This document shows positions 58,944-64,000 of a DNA stretch of 64,000 nucleotides, one piece after another. The notes beneath the pieces were generated by a model. It had not been told where the DNA came from. It ran no database searches and saw only the letters and a list, made by a program, of their open reading frames with translations. Origin of the DNA: Gnetum montanum (taxonomy: Eukaryota; Streptophyta; Gnetopsida; Gnetales; Gnetaceae); NCBI GenBank assembly GCA_015680685.1, contig MNCI01022408.1, forward strand, positions 294,019-358,018, written 5' to 3'. How positions within the stretch are numbered: position 1 is the stretch's first letter; every line of letters begins with the position of its first letter. Position numbers and translations under genes: made by a program.

Positions 58944-59349
58944 AAGGGGAAGTAGCCAGCTCAAGGGGATCATCAAGCCTCATCTTTCTTAGGTAGAAAG
59001 TAGCAATGAGAATCATCAGTCTCCCCTCTTACAATTAGCAAAAAAGAACATGGGATCTCGGTCTCCTTGACATAGAATTGTGATAGGAGGATCCGATGAC
59101 CTTCTCTCTCTCTAGTAGGGTGATGTCGACTATTTGCTATTATGGTCATAGCAATCAACATAGTAGCTCTAGTCTCAAATGGTGCATTTGAGCAACAAGG
59201 TCATGGTAAATGAACATGCATCAATAGGTGCTATTAGTAGTAGCAACAAGCATGTGAATGGTGAGACACACAAGCTACAACAAACAATGTGGATGACTAC
59301 GAGTGGCTCTTCCCTGCATGCATTAGAGGAAACACATAATGTAGGCACC

Positions 59350-59660
59350 ATCACCAAGGACAAGTTAGAGCATAGAAGCACCTATGTTAGCAAGGTGGCA
59401 TGTCTGTGGTGGTGCATGTTTTGTAGTAGCACACAAGGAAAGGTAGTAGCGCATGACATCAATGGCAAGAGGCAGCAACATCTACGAGTTGCAGATGGTC
59501 AGTAGGTATGCATGGGATCTATAGAGCATGCACACACAACACATGTGAAGTTAGCAACTACAATAGTAGTGATGTGTGTGAATGATGACTATCAATGTTA
59601 ATGGAAATAGTGTGTTGTAGGCTCTCTAGGAGGCATTACTATTGTGCATCTCTTAGCAAC
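59350..59660. repeat. Repeat shared with 45045-45343
   Basis: It aligns along its length with 45045-45343 but has TG or CA where the other copy has CG. Nearby DNA (59700-60120) has CT-rich microsatellites at 59745-59764 and 59963-59980 and many CAACAA-type triplets, with no gene. Confidence 0.65.
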
Positions 59661-60224
59661 AATGGGCAATAGATAGCATAGCCCCATGCACATCAAAAGC
59701 ATGTGATAGATAACATTCAATGTGTAACATTGGCCTTCCCCCCGCCCTCTCTCTCTCTCTCTGATACCAAGCATGAACACCACAACCTCTCTGACAGAAA
59801 TTTGCAAGTGCACAAACTACAAGCTGCATGAGCAATGGATGATGACATAGTGATGCGCAGTAGGTAGCTAGCAACTATGGTAGCAATGGCAGAGTGCAAC
59901 AATTGGTAGCAAGCTCTACCAACAAGTTGGTGGTAGACAATAGGGGTCTCTTACTTTCCTTCTCTCTCTCTCTCCCCCTCCACAACAACAACATTATTGA
60001 TGGTGTATGTATTGATAGTAGTCAACAATAGCAACTATGGCAACAACAGTAGAGAGGTAGCACATTTTGGTGATGGTCAAGATTTTTCTACCCAACAGTG
60101 GGTACCATCTGTAATGACAGCAAGAGACTAGGGAAAAATTTAACTTTTCTAGTTAGTTACTATATTTTCATGAAGTCTTGAAATTCAAGATAAATTTTCT
60201 TGATTTTTTAAGTTTTCTTTACTT

Positions 60225-61292
60225 TTTGAATGTCACATAGCCCTCTATAGCTGAGACTATTCCCAGGTTTTTATATCCATAAAAAAAGGCACCTTAGGAA
60301 ATAGTCTCTTCAAACACATTTTTTCCCCAATGTTGGGGCATCCAAAATTTATGCATCAACACCCATGTGCCTATTATTTTCCATTCCTTCTTTTTTTATT
60401 ATTATTCTCTTCCATGGTGTTTCATGCAGGTGAGTGGCCAACAGTCATGCACGTCATGTGCTGGGTGGTGTTAGGTTATCACTAGTTGGGGCTATTATTA
60501 CATGACCAAAGACCTCTAGTTTACATCTATCTAAAGTAATGTAAATATTCTTTTAGTTTTTCCCTCATGCTAAACTAATGATATGTAGGTCTAGATAGAA
60601 GTTATCAAGGCAGCATAAGGTGAGGGACCAAATCAATCTTGATAAATCCCTAACTAGATGCAACACAAAGGGGGGAGGGTGTATTTTTCTAAAGGCTATC
60701 CACACTAGGGAAATTCTAGTATCCTTTCTCATTTCATTATCCATTTGGTGGCATTCCTAGAGGCAGTTCAGTGTCAAGCAACAAGTAGAGCTAGAGGTTG
60801 TAGATTTGTCAGAAGAGGTGTGCTTCTTGTAGGCATGGGCAGACAAGGCTACATAAGTAGTTGTTATATTTGGTACTCATTTCTAAGTTAAGACTTTGTT
60901 TATTCTACTAGTTTTGGATTTTGGTAACTCAACTTTGGTCTCTGTTGTGTGGTTGAAACATAGAGCCTATGTTTCTTTAAAACTTTGGTTAATATTTGTT
61001 CAAGTTGTTAGCTACTTCATGCTTTTCATTTCATGTTTCATTAACATAGGTCTCCTTGTTGAAAATTTAAAGCAAACAATTTTTTTTCTACCAAGTTATT
61101 TTGGACTGTTATTTACCTATTAAAGTTTAATTTATTTGCACTATTAAATATCACATTTTACAAAACATTGCGTTGCCCTTCAAGTTGAGACTACTTTTGG
61201 GATTCCGTACCCATACAAGAGGTTCCCTAGATAATTGTCTCTTTAAATAAGTTTTTTTGGATGTTGATGCATCCAAAATTTATGCATCAACA
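60225..61292 (+). repeat. Repeated segment end; possible LTR of element E
   Basis: The end segment at 60225-60361 and that at 61150-61292 are alike. Both include GAGACTA, then TGTCTCTT or AGTCTCTT, and then GCATCCAAAATTTATGCATC followed by AACA. A purine tract at 60666-60679 (AAAGGGGGGAGGG) precedes TGTATTTTTC at 60680, so 60680-61292 could be an LTR of about 613 bases. Alternatively the whole is a local duplication. Confidence 0.4.
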
Positions 61293-62735
61293 CATTTTTG
61301 GCATTAGAAGGAGGACTTGTTTCATTCCCAATGCTTGTTTTCTTTCTTGTGCTTGTTTCTATTTCTATTTCTTGTTTCAAAACTTTTGTTTTCCTATTTC
61401 AGCTTCCTTGAACTTTACTTTCCTATTCTTGTTACTATTTACTTTTATTGTTTTCTACTGAAAATTTTTGTTTTTTGATCCTTGGAAATTTTTGTTCCTA
61501 CTTATAATTTTTTAAAATTCCTAAAAAATTTCTGCTCTATTTTAATTTTTATGAATTTCTAATACCCAACATCTTTATTTTTTGTTTCTATTTTTAGAAA
61601 ATTTCTATTTTTAGGTTTCTAAAAATGTTCATTTTCTATTACTGGAGTGCTCGTTACCCATTTCTAATCATATTTAAAGTTATCAATTTTAAATTTAATT
61701 TTTCTCCCAAACCTTCATTTTTTCAATCCTATTTGCAAGTTTTTATTTTGGCGATCCTTACCTTAGCCCTAACTTTTTTGAGGTGATTTACATCATTCTG
61801 CTTCAAATTTACTTTTTTGAAATGCTATATTTTCTATTTTATTTTATATTTTTATGTATAACAATTTCAGTTTTTCAAAAATATATATATATATAGTATT
61901 TAAATATTTCTTTATTTTATTTTATGGTTTTCTAGCATTTATATTTCATAATCTTTCATTTTATGAGTTCTCCTAGAGATCATCCCAATGAAGATCATTT
62001 ACCCCTACCTCTAATTGACTAGCTACTTGTCACTTTACTTTAAGAAAATAGTGAGCTTCACATTTTCCAAATTCTATCCCTAGAAGAATTTAAACGAGGA
62101 TAGTAGCTAATCAACCCCTAGCTCCCTTGGTGAGAAATCCCTTTAACTTCATGGATTATCAAGATATTCCAAAGCATGTACAAAATGTTAATTTATTCTT
62201 TGATCCTACAACTCCTACAAGTCATGACCGTCAACATATACAATGTTTTGAAACTTTGCTAGGCATTCATAACATTATTGAAAATGTCATAGCGTGTAGG
62301 GTCTAAGTAACAACTTTTAGAAGTAAAGCCACCCAATGGTGTTTAATGCTCCCTAATGCCTCTATCAACTCATGGAAAGACTTTAAAAATAAGTTTCTAC
62401 TCCAATTTGATAAGTTCACTAGTCTTGACTTAGCCTTAAGAAATTTTACAAGCCTATGAAAAATACCTAGGAAAAATATCTATGACTATAATCTAAGATT
62501 TCTCCATGAACTTGCTTATGTGCCAAATGATGTGTCTACAACTTGACGTATCCTCAATTTTTACCTTTCTACCATTGACCTGTTCTTTCCCTATGCCATC
62601 AAATCTAATCCCAACATAACAAAAATACAAAGGGCAATGGTAAAAGCTATTGAGTTAGAGAAAATTACCTTAATGAATAACATTTAAACCCAATTTGGAA
62701 TGATGAGTATTATTAATCATATGCAATATAGTCCT
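61293..62735 (+). pseudogene. Element E: leader and gag of the element D type
   Basis: The leader at 61293-61975 matches that of element D. Gag follows. Near 62230 is HIQCFETLLGIHNII, near 62330 TQWCLMLPNASINSW, near 62380 FKNKFLLQFDKF, and near 62595 AIKSNPNITKIQRAMVKAIE. These align with 46281-46740 but show different stops. The copy is cut at 62735 by an LTR, so only the N-terminal part of gag is in the window. Confidence 0.75.
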
Positions 62736-62950
62736 TGATGGGATGCGATATCGCATGGGCCACGATATCGCGTACGTGATATCGTAGCACGCTACCAGTT
62801 CTATAAATAAGAGGTAGCTCTCCCTTGTTTCTCCATCTAAATCTAGACCTTAGCAAAACTCTTGCCATTTTTCCATTCTAGAGTTAGAATAATTTCCATG
62901 TGCCCACAGTAGAAGTCCCAAAGTGAACGGATCTTTATTTGAGCAACAAT
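62736..62950 (+). repeat. Element G 5' LTR, truncated
   Basis: It starts TGATGGGATGCGATATCGCA, has two dyad units, a TATAAATA box at about 62803-62810 and an R region to GAGCAACA near 62950. There the match to other LTRs stops. The target site 5' flank is GTCCT. Confidence 0.85.
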
Positions 62951-63080
62951 GTTATTATAGCATAGTCGGTGTTATTATGTCCCAAAGTGTGTCGGATATT
63001 ATGCATTGCTACATCGTTGCCTAGGCCATGGTTATGCACAACGGGATCAACTACGCCATCTTATAGATGGGCTAAGACAT
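62951..63080 (+). pseudogene. Element G gag fragment
   Basis: From about 62999 the sequence matches gag of A and B (YYALLHCCPGHGY-type region, 37875-37960). About 45 bases of unknown sequence join it to the truncated LTR, so the rest of the LTR and the N-terminal gag were deleted. It ends where element F starts. Confidence 0.7.
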
Positions 63081-63925
63081 TGATGGGACACAATATCGCA
63101 GACACCGCGATATCGCATCCCTTGCAATATCATGTGCGTGATATCATGTCGTCCCCTGCGATATTGGATACGCGATATCGCAGTGCGTCGCCAAGTCTAT
63201 AAATAAGAGGTGGCTCTCCCTTGTTTCCACATCTAGACCTAGACCATAGTGAAACTCTAGCAGTTTTTCCTCTCCAGAGATAGATTAATTTCCATGTGCC
63301 CATAGTAGGAACTCCAAAGTGAACAGATCTTTATTTGAGCAGACATTGTACCTAAACACAAGTTTGTGTACGACAATAAAGACGAACTTCTTGGATAAAC
63401 CTTGTAGTGCATGGAATAGGGTAATTAGGATTTTATTTACTGTTATTTATTATTCATTATTTAAATGCCTTATTAGTCATTAAATCTCTCTCAACCCTTC
63501 TCTCCTAGTTAAGTGCCTTAGTACGACCACTTTGAGCATGTGCGTTATGGTTAGTGATCCCAGTAATGATTAGCATTTGGTAACCAAGGTTGCATCGATT
63601 CAGGGTGTGAACGGTAAGTGGGAACAAATACTAATGCTAGGTTAATTAATGCTTAGTTAGTTAGTTAAATTTAGTCAATTAGTCTCTTCAACCCTTCACC
63701 TCACTAGCATAGGAGATAAAATAGAAAAGACATAAAAATCATATACCTCATACTTACTTAACCATACAACCGTGACAACTACATGTAAGTCTAGGAAGAA
63801 AATGAATGATTAACCCTAAGTGTTCCATGAGGCGTGTAGGCACTTAGTTTGCGAAGTTCGACCAAATCACGCATGCTACGCTCGTATTCATATGGTTGAG
63901 TGTAGGGGTACCTCGCCACTCACCA
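63081..63925 (+). repeat. Element F 5' LTR (845 bp)
   Basis: It runs from TGATGGGACAC to CACTCACCA. Four dyad-like units lie at 63089-63180, then a TATAAATA box at 63198-63205. Confidence 0.9.
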
Positions 63926-63926
63926 T

Positions 63927-63944
63927 TGACGCCATTATCAGGGA
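63927..63944 (+). other. Primer-binding site of element F (tRNA-Asp type)
   Basis: TGACGCCATTATCAGGGA, two bases after the LTR. It aligns with TGGCGCCGTTGCCGGGGA with four G-to-A or C-to-T-type changes. Confidence 0.8.
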
Positions 63945-64000
63945 CTAAGTGTTTGTGCACTAAGTAGAACATAGGAAATCACTCACATCATTGGGAGCTT

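Larger units (their letters stand above)
63081..64000 (+). mobile_element. Element F: start of an A/B-family element, runs off the window
   Basis: A complete LTR (63081-63925, 845 bp) is followed by a primer site and about 55 bases of leader (CTAAGTGTTTGTGCACTAAG...) that match the leader of element B. It is inserted in the gag fragment of element G. Confidence 0.9.

Noticed and set aside
59598-59902. Minus-strand frames with a RERERE-type stretch
   Set aside because: The charged run comes from the CT microsatellite at 59745-59764.

Overview
This window is plant nuclear DNA made almost entirely of nested, decayed retrotransposons. The evidence is Ty3/gypsy elements of the Athila-like and Tat/Ogre-like types, primer-binding sites matching plant tRNA-Asp, Ty1/copia fragments, and an RTE-type LINE tail. 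No intact host gene, tRNA, rRNA or CRISPR array was seen. The species cannot be named from this sequence. The setting looks like repeat-rich, probably heterochromatic DNA of a large seed-plant genome.

Layout. (1) 1-9336, minus strand: element A, an Athila-like Ty3/gypsy element with decayed gag, protease, RT, RNase H and integrase. Its 3' LTR is cut by the window edge, and it sits in a minus-strand copia gag. (2) 9337-14811: copia remnants on both strands, a possible spliced gene remnant on the minus strand, and an RTE LINE remnant. (3) 14812-32925: element H, an 18.1-kb Tat/Ogre-like element with 1.85-kb LTRs and target-site duplication (TSD) ATCTA. (4) 34646-35477: a solo LTR with TSD ACTAC. 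(5) 35584-42577: element B, a relative of A that lost RT to integrase, TSD TAGAT. (6) About 45344-57803: element D, another Ty3/gypsy type, split in its protease by element C (48138-56986, TSD CCAAG). (7) 57804-62735: noncoding repeats and a second gag of the D type (E). (8) 62736-64000: two more insertions of the A/B family (G, F), one inside the other.

The most notable content is in element H. Between protease and RT, where Ogre elements are known to carry an intron, about 6 kb hold an antisense gene with its own TATA box. At least seven exons can be read. Five of its six introns have GT-AG ends and join in compatible phase. Its second and third exons resemble an FCP1/NLI-interacting-factor (HAD superfamily) phosphatase domain that has lost catalytic aspartates. 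A large domain that may be plant-mobile-domain-like, an acidic linker and a coiled-coil-like tail follow. Element C carries a different extra ORF of about 930 codons in sense orientation, after a second U3-like promoter block. All genes here are broken by stops, many of which fit C-to-T/G-to-A decay of methylated DNA.

The A/B/C/F/G/solo LTRs form one family with two subfamilies. Each has an array of GATATC-type dyads upstream of a TATAAATA box. Element H LTRs carry a different dyad family (TAGCATAGC type), which also appears in the introns of its antisense gene. Three single Ns in element B each lie at a local direct or inverted duplication and probably mark assembly faults.
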